A DNA stretch of 64,000 bases from JAIVJM01 sp963816985 (GCA_963816985.1 CAWFMF010000004.1:2356001-2420000); one strand, 5' to 3'; shown: positions 1 to 8,783, counted from the first letter of the stretch. The notes: generated by a model not told the origin, from the letters alone. Translations and numbers: made by a program.

Positions 1-176
1 CGCCACTCAATGGTGTTGATGCCGGGCTGCAACTCGACGGTGCGCTCTTCTAAGAACTCGGCGACGCCCGCGTCGTAGACCGTCAGGTGCGCGGCCCCGC
101 CCTGCGCCCGCGCGGCGTTCGAGAAAGAGAAGAGAAGAAGGACGAGGAGGGCGACGGGGCGAATCTTGGTGTGCAT
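1..176 (-). CDS. Secreted DUF4139-like protein, N-terminal fragment cut by the window edge
   Basis: Reading from ATG at 176 towards the window edge gives 58 residues. A hydrophobic signal peptide (LVLLLFSFSNAARAQ) is followed by a mature start of the form LTVYDAGVAEFLEERTVEL. The pattern of a short VTVY strand and then a strand ending in GxNTIEW resembles the N-terminus of DUF4139 (MuiA-like) proteins. AAGGAG lies eight bases before the start. The rest of the gene is outside the window, so the family call rests on few residues and is tentative. The gene runs in the same direction as the next one upstream, 87 bases away. Confidence 0.6.
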   Translation of the reverse strand, partial: MHTKIRPVALLVLLLFSFSNAARAQGGAAHLTVYDAGVAEFLEERTVELQPGINTIEW

Positions 177-263
177 GGCGAAAATCTCCTTCGGACGAAT
201 CTCGAAAACTTCGACGGCCTCAAGCGTTTGAACGAGGACGCGCCGTTCAACTTGCGGCGGCGG

Positions 264-2915
264 TCAGTTGCCGGGCAGCATTTGAAATTCCCTTGAGCCA
301 CGGAAGAGCCCCTCCATGCTGCAAAAGTCGCCCGTCCGGTCGAGGTACGCGGCCCAGTATTCGAGGCCGCCCGGCCCCGTGTCGGGCGGGTCGTCGGGGT
401 TGCGGCGGAGGTAATAAAAATAATGGATGAGGATGAAGGCGCGGCTGAACTCCCTCAAGTAGAGCGTGTCGTTTGAGGCGACCCGCAGAAGGATGTCGGC
501 GCGCGTGAGTCCGCCCCGCGCGAGGTCTTCGACAAGAACCTTGTGCTCATGCTCTTCGACGGTCAGCCCCGCGTTCTTGAAGAGCGCGTCCACGAACTCT
601 CCGTCGCGCATCCCGTCGTAACGCGCCTTGAACTCTTCGCCTTCGGCCCACGAGCGCGCGAGGTCGCGCCCTCCATCTTTTGACTGAAGCCCTTCCGTCC
701 GTCGCGCGGCCTCGACGGCTTTGAGGAATTCGGCGCGGCGGGGGAGGCGACCGAAGGCGGTCTTGTGGAGGCGGTAGACGAGGAACCCGTCGCGGCGCAG
801 TTCGGGCGGCAGGCATCTTTCGGCCTTCGTGTAGAAGGGCACGAGGTCGCGCGCCGTGGTGGCGGGCGGCGCGGGTTCGAGGGCCTGCGCGCCGGGCTCG
901 GTCTTCGTGACGGCGTAGAGGTCGTCGCGGTCGCCGAAGCTGCGGATGAAGCGGAGGCGGTTCGAGGCCCGCCCGCGTTCGAGGAAGGCTTCGAGTGCGA
1001 GTCGGCTTTCGGGGTTCAAGGTCGAGTTGTGGACGACTAAGTACGACGCCGGAATTTGTTCAAGCAGTTCAAGGAAGCGTTCGGGCACGGGGCGCGCGCG
1101 CGAAAGCGTTTCAATCTCCTGTTCAATCGGCGTGATGAAGCCGGAGACGGCGGTGACGAGCGGTCGCCCGTGGTCTGCGGCGCGCAGGAGGTACTGGTAG
1201 TTGGAGACGAACTCGCCCGCCGGAAGCTCGACGATGCCGCCGCGCATCTCCGTCTTCTTTAAATGTAGCGTCACTTCGTCCGGGTCAACCGCGCCGCGGA
1301 TGAAGTAGAGCGGCGCGACGCGGAACTCGAAGAGGAGCGCCGCCGCAATCAAGACGTAGACGAGCAGTGACGAGCGTTTCCATCTACTACGTCGGGCGAA
1401 GAACTCCGCCAGACGTTTCGCGCCGAGCCCTCCGAGCACGGCGAGTCCGAGGCAGGCGACCATCGCCCAACGCGCCGGAGAGCGCACGGCTTGAAAGAGC
1501 GGGACGCGCTCAAACAGGAAGCGGTGGAAGAAGAAGTTAATGCCTAAGGAACCGGCGAAGCCGACACAGAGCCAGACGACGCCGAGGTGAAACGCCTCGC
1601 CGCGCGGCGCGAGGCGGAACGTCTCGGAGAGGTTTCTACTTCTCACTCCGACGGCGCGGAGCGCGCGCGGGTAAGCGAGGGCGAGCCGGACACAGACGCA
1701 GGCCGTGAGCAGGAAGAGCGCGTCGGTCGCGTCCGAGGCGCGCAACAGTTCGACGCCGAAGAGGCGGAGGCGGAAAGTGTCGTACACGGTCGCCAGCACG
1801 GCGACGACGACGCAGAGGACGGCGAAAACGTCGAGGACGATCAGCGTCCTTCTCATCAACTTCGTCGGCCCTCTCTGACTCGTCTGCGCATCGTCGCTTG
1901 TCTGTTCATCGTCGCGCGTCGGCGGCGTGTCCCTTGTCCGCGTGTCGTTGATGCGGCGTGCGAGCGGGGAAGCCGCCGCGAGCGCGAGCAGCGGAAGCAG
2001 GAGGCCGGGGAAGAGCGGCAGCGCCGCCTTGAACTGTGAGCCGAAGCCGTGCCAGAGCTTGTTGCGCTCGTCCATCACGAGCCAGTCGGTGAGGTTCGAG
2101 GAGTACGCGGCCATGTCCGCCGCGCTCCTTCGGAAGCCGTACAACTCCGACGCCCAGTGGTACGGCAAAAGGAAGGGCAGCAGCACGAGCGACGCCGCGC
2201 CCAACGCGACCGCGCCCCGCAGCCACAGTCGCCGGTCGCGCCAACTCCCCGCGCGCGCGGCCAGGACCCACAGCGAGAGCCCTAAGGGAATCAACGTCAG
2301 GATGAACCACGTCACGCAGCTCAAGGCGTTCATCAGAAACGCCGCGCCGAGCCACGCCGCCCGCCGCCAACTCGTCTTGCGTGCGAAGAGGACGAGGGCT
2401 TCGAGCAGCAAAGGAATCCAACCCGCGTTGAGGTAGTCGAGGTGCGCCAGCAAGTTGAAGCGCAGGGGGATGAAGGCGAAGGCTAGACCTGCGACCCACG
2501 CCGCGCCGCTGGAGCCCGTGAGCGTCCGCGTCAGCCGAAACGCGCCGTAGCCGCAGAGGGTGAAGCCGAGCAGCGTCGCAATCCCTAAGACCGTCAGAGG
2601 TCTCAGGCCCAGAGCGAAGAGCGGGAAGAGCGGGAGCGCGACGCCGTAGATGTGCTCGCAGAAGGCGAGCGTGTAGCGGTAAGGGTAAAAGATGTTCGCG
2701 TGGAAGAGTTGGAGCGGGTCGTTGAAAGTCTGGTGATAATCCCACCAGAGAATCCACGCGAACATGTAGGAGTCGGCGTTGTCGGCGGCGGCGTCGCGCA
2801 GGTTGAGCGCCCACGGCCAAGTCATCGCGCACGTCAGCGCGGCGAAGGCGGCGAAGATTGAGATTTCACCGAGGGCCGCCCGCGCGCGCGGCGGGAGGCG
2901 AAAAGGTTTCGGCAT
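264..2915 (-). CDS. Polytopic GT-C-like membrane protein with C-terminal DUF4214-like domain
   Basis: The 883-residue product has about a dozen hydrophobic segments in its first two thirds. An acidic motif (NADSYMFAW) follows the first segment, as in GT-C-fold glycosyltransferases that use lipid-linked sugars (YfhO/ArnT-like). A soluble extracytoplasmic part follows. From about residue 690 the sequence (YRLHKTAFGRLPRRAEF, FKARYDGM, FILIHYFYYLRRNPDD) matches the DUF4214-type domain that also ends the S8 peptidase at 56792-58906. A TTG ten codons upstream (2945) could also start it; I chose the ATG. Glycosyl transfer is inferred from topology only; no substrate can be named. Confidence 0.7.
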   Translation of the reverse strand: MPKPFRLPPRARAALGEISIFAAFAALTCAMTWPWALNLRDAAADNADSYMFAWILWWDYHQTFNDPLQLFHANIFYPYRYTLAFCEHIYGVALPLFPLFALGLRPLTVLGIATLLGFTLCGYGAFRLTRTLTGSSGAAWVAGLAFAFIPLRFNLLAHLDYLNAGWIPLLLEALVLFARKTSWRRAAWLGAAFLMNALSCVTWFILTLIPLGLSLWVLAARAGSWRDRRLWLRGAVALGAASLVLLPFLLPYHWASELYGFRRSAADMAAYSSNLTDWLVMDERNKLWHGFGSQFKAALPLFPGLLLPLLALAAASPLARRINDTRTRDTPPTRDDEQTSDDAQTSQRGPTKLMRRTLIVLDVFAVLCVVVAVLATVYDTFRLRLFGVELLRASDATDALFLLTACVCVRLALAYPRALRAVGVRSRNLSETFRLAPRGEAFHLGVVWLCVGFAGSLGINFFFHRFLFERVPLFQAVRSPARWAMVACLGLAVLGGLGAKRLAEFFARRSRWKRSSLLVYVLIAAALLFEFRVAPLYFIRGAVDPDEVTLHLKKTEMRGGIVELPAGEFVSNYQYLLRAADHGRPLVTAVSGFITPIEQEIETLSRARPVPERFLELLEQIPASYLVVHNSTLNPESRLALEAFLERGRASNRLRFIRSFGDRDDLYAVTKTEPGAQALEPAPPATTARDLVPFYTKAERCLPPELRRDGFLVYRLHKTAFGRLPRRAEFLKAVEAARRTEGLQSKDGGRDLARSWAEGEEFKARYDGMRDGEFVDALFKNAGLTVEEHEHKVLVEDLARGGLTRADILLRVASNDTLYLREFSRAFILIHYFYYLRRNPDDPPDTGPGGLEYWAAYLDRTGDFCSMEGLFRGSREFQMLPGN

Positions 2916-3035
2916 GAGCAGGCCCGTTTCCCGAAGCGACGGCAAGGCAAGAGCGCGGACGATAAAATACTACAACGCGCCTTAAGGAAAAACCGTCCGG
3001 ACTTCGGGAGCCGGGGCGCGGTCAGGCGGCGAGCA

Positions 3036-3172
3036 CGACCGCGAGGGAGGGAGCACTCAAGTCAGAAGTCAGAACGCTGAACGATGAACTGAAAGACAAA
3101 ACCTCTTTGCTCTTCAGTTCATCGTTCAGCGTTCTGACTTCTGAGTTTCTTCTACGCCTTCCCTCGCGGTCG
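3036..3172. repeat. Nested palindromic intergenic repeat, family A, copy 1
   Basis: Outer arms (3036-3051 and 3158-3172) enclose longer inner arms (3055-3095 and 3111-3146) made of variations on TCAGAAC/TGAACGATGAAC. Nearly the same element, outer and inner arms included, lies at 56630-56778. The stretch 2916-3216 between the two flanking minus-strand genes holds this element and nothing else that I recognise. Confidence 0.85.
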
Positions 3173-3216
3173 GGTTTCCGCCGGGCCGTGTCTCGCGGCT
3201 CGCCTCTACTTTCTAA

Positions 3217-3552
3217 CTACCTGCGGTCTCGCGGGTCGCGGTCGTCGCGCACTTCCCGCGTCTCGTGGACGACGGGCACGCGCTTGCGCGGCATGAGGCC
3301 GAGCAGCCCGGCGAGACCGAGCAGGCCGACCCAGCCCCAGTCGCGGTCTTCGTCCCTGTCGTCTCTCACCTCTCTGCGGTTGTCGTTGCGGTTGTCGTCA
3401 CGGTTGACGTTCGTCGTCGTCCCGCCCGCGTTCGTGTTCGAGTTGTTATTGTTGTTGCTCTGCGCGGACGCCGACGCCGCGAGCGACGCCGACAAGAGCA
3501 GACCGAGCGCAGCGGCCCGGACGGTCTTCTTCAAATCGCAATTCACCCTCAT
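3217..3552 (-). CDS. Small secreted protein with WGxxGxxG-CTERM-like segment
   Basis: The 111-residue product has a signal peptide (ALGLLLSASLAASASAQ), an Asn/Asp/Arg-rich low-complexity linker, the glycine-patterned hydrophobic segment DWGWVGLLGLAGLLGL and a basic/acidic tail. The segment fits the WGxxGxxG-CTERM pattern, a short membrane segment found in small secreted proteins of several phyla. I chose ATG 3552 because GGGAG lies eight bases before it; an in-frame TTG at 3582 lacks such support. It sits 129 bases behind the stress genes and may be co-transcribed. Function unknown. Confidence 0.75.
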   Translation of the reverse strand: MRVNCDLKKTVRAAALGLLLSASLAASASAQSNNNNNSNTNAGGTTTNVNRDDNRNDNRREVRDDRDEDRDWGWVGLLGLAGLLGLMPRKRVPVVHETREVRDDRDPRDRR

Positions 3553-3681
3553 GTTCGTTTCTCCCGTGGAAAAAATATTCAAATGGTTCGGCGGGCGAAC
3601 TCTGACCGTCGCCGTCGCCGTTCTTTCAACGACACTTTAGACCTCACCCTTCGGGAGGCTCTGTTGCCGTGGCCTCAAAGC

Positions 3682-3957
3682 TCACAAGATGCCGGGGATG
3701 GCAAGCGCGGTCAGGCTGAGGAGGAGCGCCGCCGCGCCGCCGATGGCCGCGCCCGTGCCGGCGCCCTTCGCCATGTCCTCGACCTGCTCGTGGCCGTCCT
3801 CCTCGACGTACTCGACCTCCACGTCGCGCGGCTCGTCTTCGAGCCGCTTCGCCATAAGGCCGATGTCGTCGCGCGTGAAGCCTTCGTTCAGCAGCTCGCG
3901 CACGGCGGACTTCGCCGCCGCGCGGTCGTCGAATAAACCTACTACAGTCTTCGCCAT
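3682..3957 (-). CDS. General stress protein 17M-like small protein
   Basis: The 91-residue product begins MAKTVVGLFDDRAAAKSAV, the short ferredoxin-like fold typical of GSP17M/YflT proteins. It ends in a glycine/alanine-rich hydrophobic segment (GAGTGAAIGGAAALLLSL), which probably inserts in or touches a membrane. GGGAG precedes the ATG. It starts four bases after the stop of the YsnF-type gene, so the two form an operon. The family is associated with general stress responses; the biochemical role is unknown. Confidence 0.75.
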   Translation of the reverse strand: MAKTVVGLFDDRAAAKSAVRELLNEGFTRDDIGLMAKRLEDEPRDVEVEYVEEDGHEQVEDMAKGAGTGAAIGGAAALLLSLTALAIPGIL

Positions 3958-3961
3958 CGCT

Positions 3962-4690
3962 TTACTCCCTCTCCCTGATTGTCGGATTCGCCAAGGGGCC
4001 TGTGACTTCTTCGTCCGAGACTTCCGCGCCCGCCGCCGCCGGGTCGTCCACGCGCTCGACGAACGCCTCCTCGGTGCGCAGGCTGAACCGCTGCGGCTTG
4101 TAGGTCTCGACCTCTTCCTTCGTGATGTGCAGCTCCTCTTTGAGCACGAGGCGCTTCTCGACGACCAAAACCTCTTCGAGCAGCGAGACGATCATCGTCT
4201 TGCCGACGTGGCGCACGGGGACGGGGCCGTCCACGACGCGGCCCACGGGCACGCGCTTGACCTGCACTTCTTCGCGCATGAGCGGCTCGTCAACAATCTC
4301 TTCGCGCTCGCGGACGGTCTTGCGGATGCGCACGCCGCCGCCCTCGACGACGCGCTTTTGCACGTCGAGCTGCTCGGCGACGACGGGGACGACGACCGAA
4401 GTTTCTTCGACGTTCGCCTCCGTCGGCTCGTCCCGGCGCGGCGCGGTCACCCCACGACGCTCCGACGCCTGAATCAACTCCGAGAGGCTGAAGGGCAGCG
4501 TGAAACTGCCGTCGCTTTCGAGGTGCATTTCGTCGGACGGGACGAGCACGCGCCGCCCGTCTTCGAGCTGGACGAGCACCTGCCTCTGGCCGTGTTCCAT
4601 CTCCTCCGAGCTGGCCTCAATCGTGCCGCGCACGCCGTCCCGGTCTCTGACCGCCAACGATCTCACGGTTCTCGCCCTCTGCTGACTCAT
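3962..4690 (-). CDS. YsnF/AvaK-type (DUF2382) stress protein
   Basis: The 242-residue product has an N-terminal PRC-barrel-like part (about residues 10-70: VRGTIEASSEEM, VLVQLEDGRRVLVPSDEM). Behind it lie DUF2382-type repeats of the pattern VVEEELxVxKRVVExGxVRIRKTVxExEE, ending in the second unit around EEVLVVEKRLVLKEEL. The protein is highly charged and lacks a signal peptide, so it is probably cytoplasmic. AAAGGA precedes ATG 4690; a GTG at 4726 is possible but sits in a hairpin arm. It is followed at once by a GSP17M-like gene, the pairing usual for this family. Confidence 0.8.
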   Translation of the reverse strand: MSQQRARTVRSLAVRDRDGVRGTIEASSEEMEHGQRQVLVQLEDGRRVLVPSDEMHLESDGSFTLPFSLSELIQASERRGVTAPRRDEPTEANVEETSVVVPVVAEQLDVQKRVVEGGGVRIRKTVREREEIVDEPLMREEVQVKRVPVGRVVDGPVPVRHVGKTMIVSLLEEVLVVEKRLVLKEELHITKEEVETYKPQRFSLRTEEAFVERVDDPAAAGAEVSDEEVTGPLANPTIRERE

Positions 4691-4708
4691 CGCGCTTCCT
4701 TTCTCGCC

Positions 4709-4753
4709 GTCGCCCGCCGCGCTCACCCTGTTTCGGTAAGCGCGGCGGGCGAC
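4709..4753. repeat. Perfect 15-bp intergenic hairpin in the stress operon
   Basis: The arms 4709-4723 and 4739-4753 are exact complements, GC-rich, with a 15-base loop. On the minus strand the hairpin lies just upstream of the YsnF-type start and just downstream of the GSP17M-YsnF fusion gene. No T tract follows on that strand, so it looks more like an attenuator or RNA-stability hairpin than a full terminator. On the plus strand GTGTTTT follows it. Confidence 0.7.
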
Positions 4754-4803
4754 GTGTTTTGCTCAGGTCGCGTGGGACGCAAACGCAGTCCCGCGCGTCC
4801 GTC

Positions 4804-5514
4804 TTACTGGCGTCGCGTCGAGGCGTCGCCCTCGACCTCTTCGACGCTCACGTCCGTGCGCCGCACCGTGTCGCGCACGGTCTCGGTGCGCTCGGCGACC
4901 TCTTTGCCGACGACCACCTCTTCGACGACGCGCAGCTCCTCTTCGACGACGGGAATCGCCGTCTCGCCGCGGTAGACGCCTTCGGCACGGTTCGAATTCC
5001 AGTCACTCTCGAAGTGCGTGGCGTCCTGCTCGTCGCGCGGGTTGAAGCCGAGGACGATGCCGCCGTTTTTAACGCCCTGCTCGTACTCCGCCGCGCGGTC
5101 TTCGGGGATGCCGGAGCCGACGAGCGCGCCGATCAGGCCGCCGGTCGCGCCGCCCGCGCCCGCGCCCACTAACGCACCGGCCAGAGGCCCGGCGACGATG
5201 AGGCCGAGCCCCGGCAGAGCGACGCTCGTGCCGATGGCCGCGAGCGCGCCGATGATGGCCCCCGCCGTCCCGCCGATGCCTGCGCCCTTGCCCGCGCCTT
5301 CGAGCGCCTTGCTGTCGAAATCGGAGTCCGCCGAATCGCGGCCCTCCGGGTAATATTTCTGCCGCGTCTCGTCCGACATGATGACGTTAATCTCTTTGTC
5401 GCTATAGCCGCGCTCGGCCAGAGAGTTGTAGGCGCGCTCGGCGCTCTCCCGATCCTTGAACATGCCGGTCACGACCCTCGAACGGCCCTGCGCTTCGCCA
5501 GTTGAACTTGCCAC
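4804..5514 (-). CDS. GSP17M-like / DUF2382 (YsnF) fusion protein with glycine-zipper core
   Basis: The 236-residue product joins three parts. A GSP17M-type N-terminus (VTGMFKDRESAERAYNSL) comes first, then a long Gly/Ala-rich segment (GKGAGIGGTAGAIIGAL to GAGAGGATGGLIGALVG) resembling glycine-zipper membrane segments, and last a short DUF2382 unit (VVEEELRVVEEVVVGKEV). I chose GTG 5514, preceded by AGGGGGAT eight bases away, over the earlier GTG at 5535. It is the first gene of a minus-strand stress cluster that also encodes the two half-families separately. Function unknown beyond stress association. Confidence 0.75.
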   Translation of the reverse strand: MASSTGEAQGRSRVVTGMFKDRESAERAYNSLAERGYSDKEINVIMSDETRQKYYPEGRDSADSDFDSKALEGAGKGAGIGGTAGAIIGALAAIGTSVALPGLGLIVAGPLAGALVGAGAGGATGGLIGALVGSGIPEDRAAEYEQGVKNGGIVLGFNPRDEQDATHFESDWNSNRAEGVYRGETAIPVVEEELRVVEEVVVGKEVAERTETVRDTVRRTDVSVEEVEGDASTRRQ

Positions 5515-5797
5515 TATTTTGATCCCCCTTCGCACGTAACTTTTCAGAATGATTTATCGAGACAGAGCACGGCCCGCTGCGAGTGTCTGAAGGCCGTGAC
5601 TTGCTGTCCTGTATGCTTTCGCGTCGGAAATGCAAACGCGGAAAGGCTAGCGCAATGAGCGTGCCGCGTGCGCCCCGCCGGACGCGTCGAGAAGTAAGGA
5701 TTGCAAATAAAAAATCTTTGTCCTATGCTCGCCGCTATCCGCCGGGACAAGTCTTGCACGTCCCAGTTACCGGAAGCGGGCTTTAATTCCAAACTCT

Positions 5798-6214
5798 ATG
5801 CTGACAGTCGGGACTGAGTGGCTAATCGAAGCGTCGGGCTGCGACGCCGCGCGTTTGCGCGACGTGGAGGCTTTGCGGGCCGTCTTCGCGCGCGCCGTCT
5901 CTGAGCTTGGCTTGCGCGTCGTCGGCGAGGCGCAGTGGCACAAGTTCGTGGGCGAAGGCGGCGTGACGGGGCTCGCCATGCTGACCGAATCGCACCTCGC
6001 CTGCCACACCTACCCGGAGTTCGGCGTCGCCACCTTCAACCTTTATTGCTGCCGCGAGCGCGCGGAGTGGCCCTGGGAAGAGCGGCTCGGCGAGATGCTC
6101 GGCGCGACCGGCGTCCGCGTCCGCTGTCTGCCGCGCACGACCAACACGCCCGCCGCGCCCGTCAATGTTCTTGAAAGCTCCGCCCTCAACAATCTTCTGG
6201 AGGGCGAAGCCTGA
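5798..6214 (+). CDS. speH: S-adenosylmethionine decarboxylase proenzyme
   Basis: The 138-residue product is the prokaryotic short type of AdoMet decarboxylase. The self-cleavage motif ESHLACHTYPE is at residues 64-74, and Ser65 is the expected precursor of the pyruvoyl group. The downstream C/H pair fits the proton donor and processing residues of the family. It converts AdoMet to decarboxylated AdoMet, the aminopropyl donor for spermidine-type synthesis. Its stop overlaps the next start by one base, the first of several tight junctions in a six-gene cluster ending at 12104. The 283 bases upstream hold no gene and probably contain the promoter. Confidence 0.93.
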   Translation: MLTVGTEWLIEASGCDAARLRDVEALRAVFARAVSELGLRVVGEAQWHKFVGEGGVTGLAMLTESHLACHTYPEFGVATFNLYCCRERAEWPWEERLGEMLGATGVRVRCLPRTTNTPAAPVNVLESSALNNLLEGEA

Positions 6215-8280
6215 TGGCATTTCGGGCCGGGTGTCCATCGTGCGGCGCGGAAGTGATTTTTAAGTCCGGCTCTTCGGTCGTCCGCGTCTGCGACTTCTGC
6301 AATTCGGTCGTGGCGCGCACCGACCGAGGGCTGGAGGACGTGGGCAAGGTCGCCGACGTTATCGAGTCCGGCTCGCCGCTCGAAGTCGGTTTGCGCGGCG
6401 TGTGCCGGGGCGTGGCGTTCGAGTTGACGGGGCGCGCGCAAGTCCAACACGCGGCGGGCGGGATGTGGGACGAGTGGTACGCGGCGCTCGCCGACGGTCG
6501 CTGGGGCTGGCTCGCAGAGGCGCAGGGACGTTTCTATCTCACCTTCCAGATTCAAGTCCCTGAGCCGCGCGCTCTTCCATCGTTTGAACAGCTCGAACTC
6601 GGACAGCCCGTGACGGCCATCCCGGCGCAAATCCCGCTCGTCGCCGCCGAGAAGGGCGAGGCGCGGATGCTCGCCGCCGAAGGTGAAATCCCTTACCTCC
6701 TGACGCCCGGCGAGACTTACCGTTACGCAGACCTTTCGGGACGCGAAGGCGTCTTCGGCACGCTCGACTACGGCGAAGAGCCGCCCGGCGTCTACGTCGG
6801 ACGCGAGGTGACGCTCGAAGAACTCGGCATCACTCCGACGGGGCGGACGCGCGCGAGCGAGCCGCGCGGCGTGACGGCCTCTCGCCTCAACTGCCCGAAG
6901 TGCGCCGGGCCGCTTGAGCTGCGTGCGCCCGACGCCGCCGAGCGCGTGACGTGCCCGAACTGCGGCTCTCTGCTCGACATCAATCAGGGCGAGCTGCGTT
7001 ATCTGAAGACGCTCGAACCCAGAGGGAGCGCGCCCTCCATCCCGCTCGGCGGGGTCGCCGAGTTCGAAGGGCAGCAGTGGACGGTCGTCGGCTTCATGTC
7101 GCGCAGCGTCGAGTTCGAGGGCGTGCGCTACTTCTGGCAGGAGTATCTTCTTTATAACCCGATGCAGGGCTTCCGCTGGCTCGTCGAGTCGGACGGCCAC
7201 TGGAGCTACGTCGTCGCCGTCCCGCCCGCCGAGGTGACGGAGATTGAGAAGAAAGCCGTCTACGGCGGCAAGGCCTTCAAGATTTTTCAGGACGCCGCCG
7301 CGCGCGTCGAGTACGTGCAGGGCGAGTTCTACTGGAAGGTTTCGGTCGGCGAGACGGCACGGGCCGTTGATTACGTCCGCCCGCCGCTCATGCTCTCGAA
7401 GGAAGTCTCGGGCGGCTACGGCCCGGCGAATCGGAATCGCGGCGCGCTCGAAGCCGAGGAGATCAACTGGTCGCTCGGCACATACGTCCCGCGCAAGGAG
7501 ATCGAAAAGAAGTTCGGCGTCGAGTTGCCGAAGCCGCACACGGTCGCGCCCAACCAGCCGTTCACGAACAAGTCCATCTATCTTTACTGGCTGCTGCTCA
7601 CCTTCGCCCTGCTCTTCGTCGGCGTCGTGACGCTCGCCACCCGCTCGCGCAGCGTCGTCTTCGAGAAGACCTACACCTTCCAGCCCACGGCCTCGCCGAC
7701 GCCGACGCCGAACGTCATCACTCTGCCGGGCGGGCGGACGGTGAACGTGCCCGCCCCGGTCGCGCCGCTCGCGAATCCGGCGGCCACGCAGGAGGGCACG
7801 CAGGTCGTCTTCAGCGACGCCTTCGAGGTGCAGGGGGGCAAAAATCTCAAAGTGACCGGCGTCGGGAACGTGAGCAACAACTGGCTCTACGTCGCGGGCG
7901 ATTTGATTAACGAGGAGACCGGGCTCGTCCAGTCGTTTGATTTGCCCATCGAGCACTACTTCGGCACGGAGGGCGGCGAGAGTTGGTCGGAGGGTGGGCA
8001 ACAGGAGACGGCCTACATCTCGGCGCTGCCCGCCGGGCGCTACACGATGCGGCTCGAAGCGCAGTGGGAGAAGTGGAATCAGTCCGCCCCGCCGAAGGTC
8101 ACAGTCCGCGTCGAGCAGGGCGTCGTGCGGATGCTCAATCTCTTGCTCGCGCTCGTCGCGCTCGCCATCATTCCGCTCTTCGTCGCCATCCGCCACGCGA
8201 GCTTCGAGAGCAAGCGTTGGGCCGACAGCGCCTTCAACCCTTCGGGCGGTGAGAATACGGGCGGGGACGACGACGAATGA
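6214..8280 (+). CDS. DUF4178 membrane protein with zinc ribbons, polyamine-cluster type
   Basis: The 688-residue product starts with a zinc ribbon (CPSC...CDFC, residues 7-28). A first DUF4178 unit follows (WDEWYAALADGRWGWLAEAQG), then a second zinc ribbon (CPKC...CPNC, about 228-250) and a second DUF4178 unit (YFWQEYLLYNPMQGFRWL). After that come a membrane segment near 455-475, an extracytoplasmic beta-rich part and a last membrane segment near 640. The start ATG overlaps the speH stop (TGATG). DUF4178 proteins are known as neighbours of AdoMet decarboxylase, DUF350 and spermidine-synthase-like genes. The biochemical role is not established. Confidence 0.85.
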   Translation: MAFRAGCPSCGAEVIFKSGSSVVRVCDFCNSVVARTDRGLEDVGKVADVIESGSPLEVGLRGVCRGVAFELTGRAQVQHAAGGMWDEWYAALADGRWGWLAEAQGRFYLTFQIQVPEPRALPSFEQLELGQPVTAIPAQIPLVAAEKGEARMLAAEGEIPYLLTPGETYRYADLSGREGVFGTLDYGEEPPGVYVGREVTLEELGITPTGRTRASEPRGVTASRLNCPKCAGPLELRAPDAAERVTCPNCGSLLDINQGELRYLKTLEPRGSAPSIPLGGVAEFEGQQWTVVGFMSRSVEFEGVRYFWQEYLLYNPMQGFRWLVESDGHWSYVVAVPPAEVTEIEKKAVYGGKAFKIFQDAAARVEYVQGEFYWKVSVGETARAVDYVRPPLMLSKEVSGGYGPANRNRGALEAEEINWSLGTYVPRKEIEKKFGVELPKPHTVAPNQPFTNKSIYLYWLLLTFALLFVGVVTLATRSRSVVFEKTYTFQPTASPTPTPNVITLPGGRTVNVPAPVAPLANPAATQEGTQVVFSDAFEVQGGKNLKVTGVGNVSNNWLYVAGDLINEETGLVQSFDLPIEHYFGTEGGESWSEGGQQETAYISALPAGRYTMRLEAQWEKWNQSAPPKVTVRVEQGVVRMLNLLLALVALAIIPLFVAIRHASFESKRWADSAFNPSGGENTGGDDDE

Positions 8281-8307
8281 GAGGCCGCGGATTGAGGAGA
8301 CAAAAAC

Positions 8308-8490
8308 ATGCTGAGTAAACTTTATCTCGCCGCAGGGGCGTTCGTCCTGCTGCTCTACTCGGCGGCGGCGTGGGGCGGTTGGGAGCTGACGACGGCGCAG
8401 CGGCAGGTGCTGCCGCCCGACGTGCGCAACTCGCCCGGCGGCTACCGCTCGTTCCATTTCTGGCATTCCGGCTACCGTGGAGGAAAATGA
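8308..8490 (+). CDS. Small membrane protein of the DUF4178/DUF350 cluster
   Basis: The 60-residue product has one hydrophobic segment (LAAGAFVLLLYSAAAWGGW) and a polar tail ending in a conserved-looking run, GGYRSFHFWHSGYRGGK. It lies between the DUF4178 and DUF350 genes, and its TGA overlaps the following ATG. The tight coupling and the patterned aromatic tail argue that it is a real gene. It probably acts in the membrane with its neighbours. I do not know a biochemical function for it. Confidence 0.75.
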   Translation: MLSKLYLAAGAFVLLLYSAAAWGGWELTTAQRQVLPPDVRNSPGGYRSFHFWHSGYRGGK

Positions 8491-8780
8491 TGCTCAACGA
8501 AACGTTCGCCCCCGGCGCGCACGCGCTCGTCGCCAACGCGCAAGCCTTCCCCGGCCTCGTCGTGCGCCTCGAAGAACTCTCCGGCGTGCTCGTCACGACG
8601 GCCATCTTCACCATCTTCGGCCTCATCGTCTTCGCCGTCGCCTACACCATCATCGTCAAGGCGACGCCGTTCTCCGTCCGCAAGGAACTCGAAGACGATC
8701 ACAACACGGCCATCGCCATCGTCATCGGCTCGATCATCATCGGCATCGCGCTCATCATCTCAGCCGCCATACAAGGGTAA
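8487..8780 (+). CDS. DUF350 family membrane protein
   Basis: The 97-residue product has two hydrophobic segments (VLVTTAIFTIFGLIVFAVAY and AIAIVIGSIIIGIALIISAAI) around a charged turn (KELEDDHNTA), as in one half of the usual four-segment DUF350 proteins. GGAGG stands just before two consecutive ATGs. The second (8490) has the better spacing and may be the true start. The gene overlaps the stop of the preceding small gene. DUF350 genes recur beside polyamine and glutathionylspermidine-synthase-like genes; their function is unknown. Confidence 0.82.
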   Translation: MMLNETFAPGAHALVANAQAFPGLVVRLEELSGVLVTTAIFTIFGLIVFAVAYTIIVKATPFSVRKELEDDHNTAIAIVIGSIIIGIALIISAAIQG

Positions 8781-8783
8781 CGA

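Noticed and set aside
5544..5792. Small frames in the gap before speH
   Set aside because: No signal, domain or ribosome-binding site; the gap is more likely a promoter region.
6043..8466. Long minus-strand frame opposite the polyamine cluster
   Set aside because: Composition is that of an antisense shadow (Arg/Asp/Ala) and the plus-strand genes overlap each other tightly and carry recognisable domains.
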